Both the position numbers and the translations under genes were made by a program. Positions 63,791 through 64,000 of a stretch of DNA of 64,000 bases are shown here, one piece after another. The DNA is from Platanthera guangdongensis (taxonomy: Eukaryota > Streptophyta > Magnoliopsida > Asparagales > Orchidaceae). Numbering within the stretch: position 1 is the first letter of the stretch; each line of letters begins with the position of its first letter. Location: positions 111,619,314 to 111,683,313 of the forward strand of contig CM077160.1 in the NCBI GenBank assembly GCA_039583875.1, read 5' to 3'. Under the pieces are notes generated by a model. It made no database searches, was not told the DNA's origin, and was given only the letters and a program-made list of their open reading frames with translations.

Positions 63791-64000
63791 ACTGGGAATT
63801 TTCACGATAGGAAGCATTGCAACATTTTCGAATTCTTCTGATGTCAAGTCAAAATAAGAACGATAAATACATATTTATTGTAAAGACAATCTATTTGGAT
63901 TTGAGCGAGGCTTCTCCAAACACTTCTTGATGTCAATTGTGAGTTGTCGAGATTCACAATGACATATCTTCGTTAACTTTTTATTGATGTATAAAGGTTT
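63791..64000. other. Window edge, nothing recognised
   Basis: AT-rich. TTTGAGCGAGGCTTCTCCAAA near 63903 resembles the GAGTTAGGTGAGGCTTCTCCAAA text near the LTR starts of D and G, but without the GGGGGAGAT tract, so it is left unassigned. Confidence 0.35.

Larger units (their letters stand above)
49334..64000 (-). mobile_element. SIRE-type copia E (minus strand), 3' part, hosting gypsy C
   Basis: Minus-strand order from the window edge: a spacer with CGGCGGGATTC motifs (63780-63180), an intact envelope-like ORF (63092-60798), polypurine tract CAAATAGGGGGAGAT (about 60559-60544) and a 3' LTR (60543-59226 continued at 49361-49334). Gypsy C lies in the LTR close to its terminus. Gag and pol of E are outside the window. 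Confidence 0.88.

Noticed and set aside
62996..63847. 283-codon minus-strand frame ahead of the envelope-like ORF
   Set aside because: It covers the CGGCGGGATTC array, lacks an ATG in a good context and any domain, and overlaps the real ORF. Kept only as a finding.
1..64000. Host plant genes, tRNA or rRNA genes
   Set aside because: No multi-exon host gene, tRNA-like cloverleaf or rRNA sequence was recognised; all identifiable coding text is transposon-derived.

Overview
This window reads as repeat-saturated DNA from a flowering plant, probably a eudicot. Almost every coding stretch belongs to plant LTR retrotransposons: Ty1/copia of the Sirevirus (SIRE) type with a third, 'envelope-like' ORF, and Ty3/gypsy, including Tat-like elements with antisense genes. 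I find no convincing host gene, tRNA, rRNA or CRISPR array. The species cannot be named from sequence alone. Element letters (K, L, M and so on) are my own labels.

Left part (1-22.9 kb): a decayed copia pol with its 3' LTR (K, 1-3090); a truncated gypsy gag-protease-RT start followed by its LTR (L, 3095-6082); a SIRE-type copia gag-pol (M, 6083-10550); a non-coding stretch with two tandem-repeat arrays (41-bp and 40-bp units); a 5'-truncated SIRE copia with envelope-like ORF and 3' LTR (N, 14231-19409); then non-coding DNA with a MULE-like non-autonomous DNA element (about 21531-22550).

Middle part (22.9-37.4 kb): a minus-strand SIRE copia (D, 22897-34418) split by a complete non-autonomous Tat-like gypsy element (B, 26440-31829) inserted in its envelope-like ORF. 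D stops abruptly against a plus-strand copia remnant (J). Motif arrays, two strong hairpins and an extremely GC-rich 28-30-bp minisatellite follow.

Right part (37.4-64 kb): a 'Russian doll' of insertions. Copia LTR I is split by copia H, H by copia G, G by gypsy LTR F, F by copia E, and the 3' LTR of E by a complete Tat-like gypsy element C (49362-59220). C has 712-bp LTRs with one visible difference and a perfect 5-bp target-site duplication. It encodes gag-protease and integrase on the plus strand, lacks reverse transcriptase and RNase H, and carries two minus-strand genes. Each minus-strand gene has its own TATA box and two frame-consistent GT-AG introns. E keeps an intact 764-codon envelope-like ORF.

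A theme runs through the window: several families carry dense arrays of their own short CpG-centred, often palindromic motif (GTGTCGACAC, TTCGTCGA, GACCGGGCGGTC, GC hairpins). In the SIRE elements the same motif type tends to recur in both the LTR and the spacer ahead of the envelope-like ORF.
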